Part shown: one piece after another, positions 6,905-15,523 of the stretch | Numbering within the stretch: the first letter of the stretch is position 1 | How the letters are laid out: every line of letters begins with the position of its first letter | Origin: JAAFHB01 sp037133495 | GTDB taxonomy: Bacteria; Bacteroidota; Bacteroidia; Bacteroidales; Prolixibacteraceae | Length of the DNA stretch: 25,182 bases | Reading direction: 5' to 3' | Assembly: GCA_037133495.1 (NCBI GenBank) | Contig: JBAXOA010000062.1 | Coordinates: 1 to 25,182 of the forward strand | Translations under genes and position numbers: made by a program | The notes under the pieces: generated by a model | What the model saw: only the letters and a program-made list of their open reading frames with translations | Databases searched by the model: none | What the model was told of the DNA's origin: nothing

Positions 6905-9676
6905 TCATTTTATCTTGTAATTACTGACATTTCCATTGGCAGAACCTGTAATCACATTGAAGGATCCATTTTGGCAGCCGAAAAAATCGAGTGAAAACTG
7001 TGAATTACCCTCAAGCGGAAACCCTTTACTGATGTTTCCATCTGCATTATATAAGTAAATTCTATTTTTGGTTGTGTCAGTGAATCCTATTTTATGACTT
7101 TTATCTGCAAAAGTGAATAATTCCGGATAGATATCAACCTTGTGATTAATTTTTTTTTCGATGATCAGGTTAAGTTGCTGATCATAAACAACCATAGAAT
7201 CGCCATCCAGAATGATATAGTTGCATTTTGTTTCCGAATTGAAATGGTCGTAAATGAAAAAATGGTGAGGCGAAAATTTTCCTGTAGTTATTTTCTTTAC
7301 TGAACCATCAAATCCAACAGCGATTATATTCCCGTTTATATTTGTTGTAATAAGCCGTGCTTTACTTTTTCCTGAAGCCGGCTCCAAAGTAAAACAGTTT
7401 TGTGAAAAATTGATATTCTCTTTGATATTCACTCTCGATTTTCCTTTCCGGTCGAGAATATGCGTATGATTCTTGTCTGTAAATACAATATAATCTTTGC
7501 TGTCCACCCTGAAGTGCTGAACAGGCTGAACAATATCATGCTCTGTTTTATCCGGTGCCCAATCCGTTATGATTTTCCCTTTTTTATCATAGAGGTGGAT
7601 TTTATGGTCTTTTCCGGCAATAAAAAACCGGTAATCCTTCTTGTGGTCGTAATCAACCACCGTTACTCCATTCGTGGCAACTGAGCTCAATGGTACAGGG
7701 TAATTTTGAACATACCTTCCATCATGGGCGATCATATGAAGCGCTTTGTCGGTACTGAAAAAATATTGGAGTCTTCCGTTTTTAAAACAGTCGAGCTGAA
7801 ATATTTGGCTTCGAACAGGTCCGGACAGCTTGATCTTCCATAAAATACGACCGTCGATACTAGTGAGATAAAGATTAAAATTACTGTCCTGAAAGATGAT
7901 TTCGTGACGCTTTGGATCAGAGGGATTGATTGCTAATTTCGGTTTGGTAATCAATGAGTTGCCTGTTGATATTGACCAGTTCAGTGATATAGGATTCTCG
8001 TTAATATCCGCATTGTATTTTAATTTTGCCAGATTGTATATCATACCATTTTCCACGCCAATTTGCCATCCGGCAGATTCTATTTTATTGAATGCCGGTT
8101 TTTGATCTTCTATACTTTTGTAGATGTCAGGATTGAGTACTTCCTTAAAAATTGAATGTGAACGATCCGGAGCAAACCAAAGGTAGCAGTTCATCCGATT
8201 AGATAAACCTGAATTAAAATCATTGAATGACTTGCTGTTACTAAGTGTTTGCTGTAAAACTGCCGATTTTAAATATTCTCCCAGTGCCTCATAAGAAGCA
8301 CCCATGACCAAATAGTTATTATATATTGTGAAATAATCCGTCACAACAGAGGCAAAAACAGATCCAAAAACCCTTCTTCCAAAATCGTGAACCGAGGTTT
8401 TATAAATTTTAAAAATATTCTCATTGTCTATTTTATACAGGCTGAAATTTTTAGAGAGATCGTGTTTCCTTTTCTTGGAAGTCTTGGGAACAAGGGGCAT
8501 CATTGCTTGTTCGATTGCACTGCCACTGCGGGTTTTAAGGATGAGAAATTTATGTTCGTCAGACATCACCGGATCAGAATCGGTATAAACCATTGAAACT
8601 GTTCCATCAAGGTGCCCGATAACAATTTTCTGCAAGTCAACCCCATACAAGGAATCTGTCTCGGCAAGGGAATTTTTGTACTCGTTAGGCTGGTGCTCAC
8701 TGTTAAGCAGATTCTCGTAATCCTGAAAAAACTGCTGAGGGTTGCTGATCATGAGGCTTAAAAAGCAGGAGGTTTCTGCCGGCATCAACTCAGCCACATT
8801 GAAAGGAAGTGCTTGCTGATGAAGAAAAATATTGAAATAATTGTTTAGCGAATCACTTGTAAAACTGAATCCGTTAAATAGGAACTCAGTGGATTTTTGG
8901 GTCAGATCGATTTCCGACCAATCAGCAAGAGCGGATGATTTATGCAGTTTTTCCCAAAATGATTGTGCAAAAAAAGTACGTGTAAATTGGGATAGATTCT
9001 TGTGATTGAGGTATATATTGAGATCAATATTTCCACTTGCCGTTTTGTTGGCTTTTTCAAAAATGGTACCCGTTGGAGGCATGGGATTTTGAAGCATATT
9101 AATGGACTGAATGACTACCGCTTTGTCGGTGCTTGCTAAAAAAAGCCCGTGATAAAAAGTAAAATAATAACTATTGCGTTTCCCTGCTTCATCCCATTGG
9201 TAACATGAGAGCGTCGTTTCACCAGATTTTACTTTTTCAATGGAAACGCTTTGGGGTATAAGAATTTTTTTTGTCAGATCCGATAAGGCTAATTTCTCAT
9301 TAAGACCAGACAATTCAATCAGTGTAAGATTCCAAAAATGATCATTGTCTTTTCCGAAGGCAATAGTTAAATCATTGTCAGTGAAAAATTTGCTGAGTTT
9401 TGAGTCCCGATTTAAAAGAGAATCGGCAAAGCAGATTTTTTGGTGCAACGTGTTTATCCCGGGAAAGGTGGAATATGTTTTCCATATCGGGTTATTCAGT
9501 GATTTTGAGGTGTAATTTTTGAAGTGAGGAATTCTGACGATAACCGATCCGCTTTCAGGAACGGCACTGAAAGCTGAGGTGCCAAAGTATTTCGCTTCGC
9601 GGGTAAAGTAGTACCATCCGGCGAATAATCCGGAAATAAGCAGAATCGTAATTCCAATTAAAATTTTCTTACCCAT
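6905..9676 (-). CDS. Large membrane-anchored protein with C-terminal beta-propeller-like repeats, function unknown
   Basis: This protein of 923 residues has an N-terminal hydrophobic anchor (about 4-22, ILIGITILLISGLFAGW) and no obvious cleavage site, so most of it should lie in the periplasm. Residues 30-570 form a domain I do not recognise; it begins with SAVPESGSVIVRIPH and contains ELMPAETSCFLSLM. From about 590 to the end there are six or seven repeats of short strands with turns such as SIDGRILW, AHDGRYV, DKKGKII, DRKGKSRV and YNADGNISKGFPL. These look like blades of a PQQ- or WD40-type propeller. It starts 44 nt after the U32 gene and precedes the lipoprotein-DUF5723 pair, so an envelope assembly or sensing role is plausible but unproven. 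Confidence 0.8.
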   Translation of the reverse strand: MGKKILIGITILLISGLFAGWYYFTREAKYFGTSAFSAVPESGSVIVRIPHFKNYTSKSLNNPIWKTYSTFPGINTLHQKICFADSLLNRDSKLSKFFTDNDLTIAFGKDNDHFWNLTLIELSGLNEKLALSDLTKKILIPQSVSIEKVKSGETTLSCYQWDEAGKRNSYYFTFYHGLFLASTDKAVVIQSINMLQNPMPPTGTIFEKANKTASGNIDLNIYLNHKNLSQFTRTFFAQSFWEKLHKSSALADWSEIDLTQKSTEFLFNGFSFTSDSLNNYFNIFLHQQALPFNVAELMPAETSCFLSLMISNPQQFFQDYENLLNSEHQPNEYKNSLAETDSLYGVDLQKIVIGHLDGTVSMVYTDSDPVMSDEHKFLILKTRSGSAIEQAMMPLVPKTSKKRKHDLSKNFSLYKIDNENIFKIYKTSVHDFGRRVFGSVFASVVTDYFTIYNNYLVMGASYEALGEYLKSAVLQQTLSNSKSFNDFNSGLSNRMNCYLWFAPDRSHSIFKEVLNPDIYKSIEDQKPAFNKIESAGWQIGVENGMIYNLAKLKYNADINENPISLNWSISTGNSLITKPKLAINPSDPKRHEIIFQDSNFNLYLTSIDGRILWKIKLSGPVRSQIFQLDCFKNGRLQYFFSTDKALHMIAHDGRYVQNYPVPLSSVATNGVTVVDYDHKKDYRFFIAGKDHKIHLYDKKGKIITDWAPDKTEHDIVQPVQHFRVDSKDYIVFTDKNHTHILDRKGKSRVNIKENINFSQNCFTLEPASGKSKARLITTNINGNIIAVGFDGSVKKITTGKFSPHHFFIYDHFNSETKCNYIILDGDSMVVYDQQLNLIIEKKINHKVDIYPELFTFADKSHKIGFTDTTKNRIYLYNADGNISKGFPLEGNSQFSLDFFGCQNGSFNVITGSANGNVSNYKIK

Positions 9677-9678
9677 TA

Positions 9679-9690
9679 ATCAGCGCTGAT
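9679..9690. promoter_or_regulatory. 12-bp perfect palindrome next to the start codon of the propeller protein gene
   Basis: ATCAGCGCTGAT at 9679-9690 is its own reverse complement and ends 2 bp upstream of the start codon at 9676. It is GC-richer than its surroundings. It could be a DNA operator or a weak RNA hairpin covering the ribosome site; chance is not excluded. Confidence 0.35.
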
Positions 9691-9720
9691 AAGTTTCCCG
9701 AAAAGAATGTAAATATAGTC

Positions 9721-10977
9721 TTATTGTTGTTTTACTTCTGAAGCATCGACTAGTTTATATAATTTATCAGAACGTCTTAGTTTCGTTGGAACCGCAATTG
9801 AGCAAAGATCCCCTTTTTTAGCCTCTTCCACAGCTGTTAAACCTACTCTTATTTCTTCGACTTTTGTTTGGACTATCCCGGTACTAGGACCGCTGATAAT
9901 AATTTCGTCCCCGGGTTTTAACCCGCTTGTTTCCAGCTTAATTTCTGCAACCCCAAGATTTGAAAAATAATTGGTCACCTTACCTGTGTAGATTTTTCGT
10001 TTCGTCGCCAGTGAACCATAGTTGCTGCTCCACTCTCCTAGTCGCTGTCCGAGGTAATAACCGTCCCAGAAGCCCCGGTTAAATACGGCAGCCAGTTTTT
10101 CGTCCCAGACAGCAATTTTTTCTTCGTTAAACGATTTGTCAAAGTAAGCATCTGCGGCTTCATGATAGCATTCAACAACTGTTTTTACGTATTCAGGACT
10201 TCGTGCCCGGCCTTCAATCTTAAGTACGCTTACTCCTGAATCGAGAATTTTGTTCAGAAAATGAATGGTTTTTAAATCCTTTGGAGACATAATGTATTCA
10301 TTATCAACTTCTAGCTCGCGGCCGGTCTCCTTGTCAGTTACAATATAGGCTCGTCTGCATGCCTGCATACACGATCCACGATTGGCTGACGAATGTGTTT
10401 CGTGAAGAGAAAGGTAGCATTTCCCGGAGGTTGCCATACACAAAGCACCATGTACAAACATCTCAAGACGAACAGGATTTCCTGAAGGCCCCTTCAGCTG
10501 ATTTTCTGCTATTTTCTGAGCGATATTGCTTACCCTTCCAAGATTCATTTCCCTGGCAAGTACCATTACATCAGCAAATTGAGAATAGAATTTCACTGAT
10601 TCATAGTTAGTGATATTCACTTGTGTCGATATATGAACCTCTATTCCCAATTCGCGGCATTGCTGAATCACCGACATGTCTGCGGCAATCACGGCCGATA
10701 TTCCCGCATCGCGTGCAGCAGTTAAGACAGATGACAAGGTTGAAAACTCCTCATCAAAAATCTCGACATTCACAGTCAAATAGGTCTTTACACCTGCTTT
10801 ATTGCTTCTTCTGGTGATCTCTTTTAGATCTTCAAGCGTGAAATTATTCGCCGACCTGGCTCTCATATTCAAATGCTCAACTCCAAAATATACCGAACCA
10901 GCCCCGGCTTGTATGGCAGCCATCAGTGCTTCATACGAACCCACAGGAGCCATAATTTCAACATCTTCTCTTCTCAT
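9721..10977 (-). CDS. Peptidase U32-family protein (TrhP/RlhA-like RNA hydroxylation type)
   Basis: The protein is 418 residues from the ATG at 10977. An upstream TTG at 11025 is rejected because the likely promoter overlaps it. The N-terminal half is TIM-barrel-like, starting IMAPVGSYEALMAAIQAGAGSVYFG. The U32 signature EMFVHGALCMATSGKCYLS lies at 172-190. Cysteines 180, 187, 203 and 207 are placed like the iron-sulfur ligands reported for UbiU-type members. KIEGRARSPEYV (253-264) and a small C-terminal barrel (about 330-400) match the branch containing TrhP, which helps make 5-hydroxyuridine in tRNA, and RlhA, which hydroxylates 23S rRNA. Despite the family name, proteolysis is doubtful. 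RNA hydroxylation is inferred from family resemblance. It is first in the minus-strand cluster. Confidence 0.88.
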   Translation of the reverse strand: MRREDVEIMAPVGSYEALMAAIQAGAGSVYFGVEHLNMRARSANNFTLEDLKEITRRSNKAGVKTYLTVNVEIFDEEFSTLSSVLTAARDAGISAVIAADMSVIQQCRELGIEVHISTQVNITNYESVKFYSQFADVMVLAREMNLGRVSNIAQKIAENQLKGPSGNPVRLEMFVHGALCMATSGKCYLSLHETHSSANRGSCMQACRRAYIVTDKETGRELEVDNEYIMSPKDLKTIHFLNKILDSGVSVLKIEGRARSPEYVKTVVECYHEAADAYFDKSFNEEKIAVWDEKLAAVFNRGFWDGYYLGQRLGEWSSNYGSLATKRKIYTGKVTNYFSNLGVAEIKLETSGLKPGDEIIISGPSTGIVQTKVEEIRVGLTAVEEAKKGDLCSIAVPTKLRRSDKLYKLVDASEVKQQ

Positions 10978-10995
10978 AATCTTATTTAATCTTCG

Positions 10996-11025
10996 CAAAG
11001 GTACAATATAGAAGGCATGATGCAA
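10996..11025 (-). promoter_or_regulatory. Promoter of the U32-led operon
   Basis: On the minus strand TTG (11025-11023) is followed after exactly 19 nt by TACCTTTG (11003-10996). This fits the Bacteroidota TTTG/TAnnTTTG architecture. Transcription would start near 10990, about 13 nt before the ATG at 10977, which supports that start over the upstream TTG. Confidence 0.65.
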
Positions 11026-11044
11026 GAATACAAAATAGATAATG

Positions 11045-11052
11045 TATATTTG
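11045..11052 (+). promoter_or_regulatory. -7 box of the GH32 gene, divergent from the U32 promoter
   Basis: TATATTTG at 11045-11052 matches TAnnTTTG and would give a leader of about 38 nt before the ATG at 11097. No good TTG lies at the -33 position, so the promoter may be weak or need an activator. Confidence 0.45.
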
Positions 11053-11096
11053 GCATTACCAGAATCATCCAACTCTGCTTATGTAATTTATTTATT

Positions 11097-12539
11097 ATGA
11101 AGTATATAGTAATAATTTTAATTGTGTTTATCTGCTCTTTTACAAATGCTCCTGAAAAGAAGGATAAAAAATATTATGAAGAAAAATACCGTCCGCAATA
11201 TCATTTTACTCCTGAAAAGAATTGGATGAACGACCCAAACGGGCTTGTTTATTATAGTGGGGAGTATCACCTTTTTTACCAGCACAATCCAAATGGAAAA
11301 GAGTGGGGATATATGCACTGGGGTCATGCTGTAAGTAAAGATCTGATCAGGTGGGAGCATCTTCCAATAGCCATTAATCCGGATGATGAATCGAAACATA
11401 TCAACCATGCCACAGCATATTCGGGTTGTGCTATTGTTGATCAAAATAATACTGCCGGGTTACAACAAGGTGATGAAAAAACACTTTTGATTTTTTATAC
11501 CAGCTACGAGTGTGGTCAAAGGCTTGCCTATAGTAATGATAAAGGCAGAACCTGGAAGAAATACGACAAAAATCCGTTGATTCCGTTTCAAAAAGATGAT
11601 GCACGGGATCCTAAAGTATTTTTTCATCAACCGTCGGGAAATTGGGTAATGGTGCTCTACAGAAGGCCGGGAGGTGATGAGAAAAAACAAGGAATATCGA
11701 TTTATACTTCTAAAAATTTAATTAATTGGGAATTGCAAAGCCACTTCGTTGGTTTTTATGAATGTCCTGATCTTTTTGAGTTGCCCATTGATGGTGATAA
11801 ATCGAAACCAAAATGGGTTTTGTTAGGAGGAAGCGGTGCATATCAGGTAGGAAATTTTGACGGAAAGAAATTTATTTCAGAAGCTTCAGAAAAAATTCTT
11901 GACTATGGAAAGAATTTTTATGCCACACAAACCTGGTCAAATCAACCGGAAGGTAAGTTGATACAACTGGCATGGATGCGGGGAGGTGAATTTCCAGAGA
12001 TGCCTTTTAACGGTCAAATGACTTTCCCTTGTGAACTCTCACTGCGTACCACAAAATCAGGAATTAAACTTTGTAAAAAACCGATCGATGCCATTGCCAC
12101 CTTGCACGATAAAGATCTGATCAGAAAAAAGAAAAATATTATTCCAGGATTAAAAGGGAATTTAATCGGAGGAATATCCGGTAAAGCCATTCATATCAAG
12201 GCTAAGTTCGATCCAAAAAGTTCCGACGGTTTTGGTTTTCTGGTAAGAAATGGGAAAAAGGATCCTGGAACTGAAATCCGATATGATTCAAATAAGAAGT
12301 TGCTTGATTGTTTGGGTAGTCATGTCATCGTTGAACCCAAAGGAGGTATACTTCAACTCGAAATATTAGTTGACCGTGCCTCGATCGAAATATTCGCCAA
12401 TGACGGAGAGTTTGTGTTGAGCAGCTGCTTTTTGCCTGCTGAAAAGGATGAGGATTTAGTGCTGTGGTCTCAAGGGGGAGAGTTATTTGTCGACGAGATC
12501 GAAGTTTATGAATTAAAGTCGGCCTGGAAAACGAAGTAA
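11097..12539 (+). CDS. Secreted glycoside hydrolase family 32 protein (levanase / fructan beta-fructosidase type)
   Basis: This 480-residue enzyme hydrolyses beta-fructosyl bonds in sucrose, inulin or levan. A signal peptide covers about residues 1-18 (hydrophobic to FTNA). The five-bladed propeller carries all three catalytic blocks: WMNDPNG with the nucleophile Asp 46, the RDP transition-state stabiliser (170-172), and ECPDLFEL with the acid/base Glu 222. A C-terminal beta-sandwich follows, with VDRASIEIFANDGE as its usual landmark. Length and order match bacterial exo-acting GH32. No SusC/SusD pair, fructokinase or hybrid sensor lies next to it, so it is not in an obvious fructan locus here. 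The 90-bp gap to dxs gives no terminator. Specificity between levan and inulin cannot be decided. Confidence 0.93.
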   Translation: MKYIVIILIVFICSFTNAPEKKDKKYYEEKYRPQYHFTPEKNWMNDPNGLVYYSGEYHLFYQHNPNGKEWGYMHWGHAVSKDLIRWEHLPIAINPDDESKHINHATAYSGCAIVDQNNTAGLQQGDEKTLLIFYTSYECGQRLAYSNDKGRTWKKYDKNPLIPFQKDDARDPKVFFHQPSGNWVMVLYRRPGGDEKKQGISIYTSKNLINWELQSHFVGFYECPDLFELPIDGDKSKPKWVLLGGSGAYQVGNFDGKKFISEASEKILDYGKNFYATQTWSNQPEGKLIQLAWMRGGEFPEMPFNGQMTFPCELSLRTTKSGIKLCKKPIDAIATLHDKDLIRKKKNIIPGLKGNLIGGISGKAIHIKAKFDPKSSDGFGFLVRNGKKDPGTEIRYDSNKKLLDCLGSHVIVEPKGGILQLEILVDRASIEIFANDGEFVLSSCFLPAEKDEDLVLWSQGGELFVDEIEVYELKSAWKTK

Positions 12540-12629
12540 CTATTTCATTAAACTCCGAACAATCCTAATTCAAATTGGTTATACTAAAATAGGTTGTATT
12601 TTCAAAATTTGTAATTTTTAATCCCTTGA

Positions 12630-14540
12630 ATGGTTGATTTCAAAAATAATTTACTCAATAATATTGATTTTCCCGCTGATCTCAGAAGACTAAAGGAAGA
12701 GCAACTTCCAATGGTTTGTGCTGAATTGAGAGATTTTATTATCCGTGAAGCCGCTTCTAATCCGGGACATCTGGGGGCAAATCTTGGTGTGGTGGATCTC
12801 ACTGTTGCCCTTCATTATGCTTATAATACACCTTATGACCAACTAATCTGGGATGTTGGTCACCAGGCTTACAGTCATAAAATACTGACAGGCCGCCGAA
12901 AAGTATTTGCTACAAATCGCTTGTATAAAGGGATTAGCGGCTTTCCTAAAATGGCAGAGAGCGAGTATGATGCTTTTGGTGTCGGACACTCTTCTACTTC
13001 AATATCAGCAGGTCTTGGCATTGCCGTTGCCTCCGGTCTTAATGGTGAAAAAGACCGTAAAGTAATTGCGGTTATCGGCGATGGATCCATGACCGGTGGT
13101 ATGGCATTCGAAGGTTTAAATAATGCCGGAGCTTCAAATGCGGATATTCTTGTCATTCTGAACTATAATAATATGTCGATCGACCCCAATGTAGGGGGAA
13201 TCAGCAAGTATTTTGTCCGAATGCAGATTTCTCCGACTTATAATAGTCTTAAAACGAGAATCTGGAAAATACTCGGTAAAATTTATGGGGTTGGACCTAC
13301 CGCGAGAAGAGTGCTTCAAAAACATCAGCAGGCCCTGAAGGCTGTAGTATTCAGGGAAAGCAACCTTTTTGAATCATTCGGATTTCGCTATTTCGGACCG
13401 GTTGACGGCCACGATGTATTAGGACTAGCCCGTATATTTTCTGATTTAAAGGCTATACCCGGACCTAAAATACTGCATGTTGTCACCAAAAAAGGGAAAG
13501 GATTTATCCCGGCAGAGAACGATGCAACCAAATGGCATGCTGCCCCCGGGAAGTTTGATATCCACACCGGAGAAGTTTTTTCCACAACGTCCGATATTTC
13601 TGAATCACCAAAATATCAATATGTATTTGGAAAAACAATGGTGGAGCTCGCTGAACGAAATGATAAAATTGTTGGTATTACCCCTGCAATGCCTTCTGGA
13701 TGCTCGCTGAATATGATGATGAAGGCGTTTCCGAAACGAACTTTTGATGTCGGAATAGCTGAACCTCATGCGGTTACTTTCGCGGCTGGTCTTGCGGTTG
13801 GGGGTATGTTGCCATTTGTCAATATCTACTCTTCATTTATGCAACGCTCATATGATCAGATTATCCATGATGTTGCTTTGCAAAAACTTAACGTAGTGCT
13901 TTGTATGGATCGTGCAGGTCTTGTTGGTGCAGACGGTCCTACTCATCACGGTATTTTTGATCTGGCCTTCATGCGAAATATCCCTAATATGATCGTGTCA
14001 GCCCCAATGGATCAGGTAGAGTTGCGGAATCTTATGTTCACAGCACAACTTCCGGACAAAGGCCCTTTCAGCATCCGGTATCCCCGTGGAAATGGACCGC
14101 TGACTAACTGGAAAAGCGAGTTTCAGGAAATACCGGTTGGAAAAGGGAGGATGATCAGTGAAGGGAATCAGCTTGCCATACTCTCGATTGGTCATGTTGG
14201 GAATTTCGTAGTCAAAGCATCAGAAATTCTAAAAAATGAAGGCATTACCTTTTCTCATTACGATATGCGGTTTGTTTCACCACTCGATCATGAAATACTC
14301 GATCAGGTGGCCGGGAAATTCGATACTGTCATCACCGTTGAAGACGGAGTAACTGAAGGTGGGTTTGGCAGCGCAGTAACCGAATATTTTGCACTTTCCG
14401 GGAAGCACATCCGAATTACAAGATTAGGGGTCCCAAACCGTTTTATTGAACATGGCACACAGGATGAATTGTACCGCGAATGTGGATTTGATGCGGATGG
14501 AATTTGTCTTGCAGTGCGCGAATTGATGAAACATAAATAA
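12630..14540 (+). CDS. dxs: 1-deoxy-D-xylulose-5-phosphate synthase
   Basis: This thiamine diphosphate enzyme condenses pyruvate with glyceraldehyde 3-phosphate, the first step of the MEP route to isoprenoids. It is 636 residues, typical length. Visible landmarks are GHQAYSHKILTGRR (77-90), the TPP/metal-binding block GDGSMTGG (150-157) followed by GLNNAG, the central GPVDGHD loop, DVGIAEPHAVTFAAG, and DRAGLVGADGPTHHG with a transketolase-like C-terminal domain. The ATG at 12630 is accepted because the N-terminus aligns with the expected family start. The product feeds IPP and DMAPP to prenyl synthases such as the one encoded at 16016, although two terminators and three genes lie between them. 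A TAATTTTT box at 12612-12619 is a weak promoter candidate. Confidence 0.97.
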   Translation: MVDFKNNLLNNIDFPADLRRLKEEQLPMVCAELRDFIIREAASNPGHLGANLGVVDLTVALHYAYNTPYDQLIWDVGHQAYSHKILTGRRKVFATNRLYKGISGFPKMAESEYDAFGVGHSSTSISAGLGIAVASGLNGEKDRKVIAVIGDGSMTGGMAFEGLNNAGASNADILVILNYNNMSIDPNVGGISKYFVRMQISPTYNSLKTRIWKILGKIYGVGPTARRVLQKHQQALKAVVFRESNLFESFGFRYFGPVDGHDVLGLARIFSDLKAIPGPKILHVVTKKGKGFIPAENDATKWHAAPGKFDIHTGEVFSTTSDISESPKYQYVFGKTMVELAERNDKIVGITPAMPSGCSLNMMMKAFPKRTFDVGIAEPHAVTFAAGLAVGGMLPFVNIYSSFMQRSYDQIIHDVALQKLNVVLCMDRAGLVGADGPTHHGIFDLAFMRNIPNMIVSAPMDQVELRNLMFTAQLPDKGPFSIRYPRGNGPLTNWKSEFQEIPVGKGRMISEGNQLAILSIGHVGNFVVKASEILKNEGITFSHYDMRFVSPLDHEILDQVAGKFDTVITVEDGVTEGGFGSAVTEYFALSGKHIRITRLGVPNRFIEHGTQDELYRECGFDADGICLAVRELMKHK

Positions 14541-14577
14541 ACCACAAAGGAAGATTGCATTTCAAAAAAAAATATCG

Positions 14578-14606
14578 TTGTAGTATTGTAAATTTTTATA
14601 CTTTTG
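14578..14606 (+). promoter_or_regulatory. Promoter of the yceD-rpmF operon
   Basis: TTG at 14578-14580 and TACTTTTG at 14599-14606 are separated by 18 nt, close to the Bacteroidota optimum. Transcription would begin near 14613, about 20 nt before the ATG at 14632. Downstream of dxs there is no hairpin terminator, so some readthrough is possible. Confidence 0.6.
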
Positions 14607-14631
14607 CAAAGCTTAAAAAAAGCGGAACGTT

Positions 14632-15165
14632 ATGAATTACCTTTCACAATATACCATTCCGTTTTCGGGATTGAATGATGGCAAGCATTTATTTGACTTT
14701 ACGGCTGACCATCGCTTCTTTACCGGATTCGAGGAGAGTGAGATTGAGCAAGGAAACGTCAGTATCAGTATTGAACTGGAAAAACGGGCTACTTATTTGA
14801 GGTTGATGTTTAAGCTTAAAGGAGAGGTCGAATTGATATGCGATCGGTGTCTGGAAGCTTATTTTCAGCAAGTTCATGGAAAGTACCCTATGCTGGTTAA
14901 GTTTAGTGAAACAGAAACCGACGATGGCGATGAAGTAATTTATATCCATCCGGGTGCATCTCAGGTTGAAGTAGCTAAACTCATTTATGAGTTCATTATT
15001 TTAAGTATTCCGATCAGGCATATTCATCCTGATGATCAGAATGGAAATAGCTTATGCGATCAGGAGATGCTTAAGAAATTAGACGAATATAAAGCTGCTG
15101 ATTTGCCGGAGAACGATCCGATAGATCCAAGGTGGAACGATTTGAAAAAAATTATTGGTAAATAA
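14632..15165 (+). CDS. YceD/DUF177-family protein
   Basis: The 177-residue protein shows the DUF177 core: a beta-rich N-terminus, the ELICDRCLEAY segment with Cys 70 and Cys 73, an acidic middle (SETETDDGDEVIYI), and the C-terminal DPRWNDLKKI signature. YceD homologues are nearly always encoded just before rpmF, as here (17 nt gap). The family has been linked to 23S rRNA accumulation in bacteria and plants, so a role in large-subunit assembly is likely; it acts in the cytoplasm. The expected second cysteine pair is reduced to one cysteine near LCDQEM, so zinc binding is uncertain. Confidence 0.88.
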   Translation: MNYLSQYTIPFSGLNDGKHLFDFTADHRFFTGFEESEIEQGNVSISIELEKRATYLRLMFKLKGEVELICDRCLEAYFQQVHGKYPMLVKFSETETDDGDEVIYIHPGASQVEVAKLIYEFIILSIPIRHIHPDDQNGNSLCDQEMLKKLDEYKAADLPENDPIDPRWNDLKKIIGK

Positions 15166-15182
15166 AGTAAAGATTATTAAAA

Positions 15183-15368
15183 ATGGCACATCCAAAGCAC
15201 AAACATTCCAAGACAAGGAGAGATAAACGCAGAACGCATGACAAAGCTGTTCCTGCCACTTTAGCAACTTGCTCAAACTGCGGCGCAACTGTAAAATTTC
15301 ATACAGTTTGTCAGGACTGCGGTTACTACATAGGTAAACTGGCAATCGAAAAGATCGCTGCCGTTTAA
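15183..15368 (+). CDS. rpmF: 50S ribosomal protein L32
   Basis: This protein has 61 residues, the usual length. The basic N-terminus MAHPKHKHSKTRRDKRR and the zinc ribbon with Cys 30, 33, 43 and 46 (TCSNC and CQDCGYY) are diagnostic of the cysteine-bearing form of L32. It belongs to the large ribosomal subunit. It follows yceD by 17 nt and is closed by a strong terminator at 15418-15440. In many bacteria plsX and fabH follow; here they do not. Confidence 0.98.
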   Translation: MAHPKHKHSKTRRDKRRTHDKAVPATLATCSNCGATVKFHTVCQDCGYYIGKLAIEKIAAV

Positions 15369-15417
15369 TCTCCAGGTTCGGTACTTTTGCTGATTGTTAC
15401 TGAACAGTAATACGTTT

Positions 15418-15440
15418 AAAATCCCCAAGGGGATTTTTTT
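15418..15440 (+). terminator. Rho-independent terminator after rpmF
   Basis: A 9-bp perfect stem (15418-15426 with 15429-15437, core CCCC/GGGG) has a 2-nt gap, which in RNA would open to a 4-nt loop. It is followed by a run of seven T residues (15434-15440). This is a canonical terminator for the yceD-rpmF transcript. Confidence 0.85.
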
Positions 15441-15523
15441 GCGCAATACGAATTTGTATCATTTTGATATTAAGCAATTTGCGATTTCGTCATTGCTATT
15501 CTTTAAAACTTAAAATGCTAAAA

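Noticed and set aside
10978..11025. Upstream TTG start for the U32 protein
   Set aside because: The TTG coincides with the -33 element of the best promoter match, and family members begin at MRREDxEIMAPVGSY.
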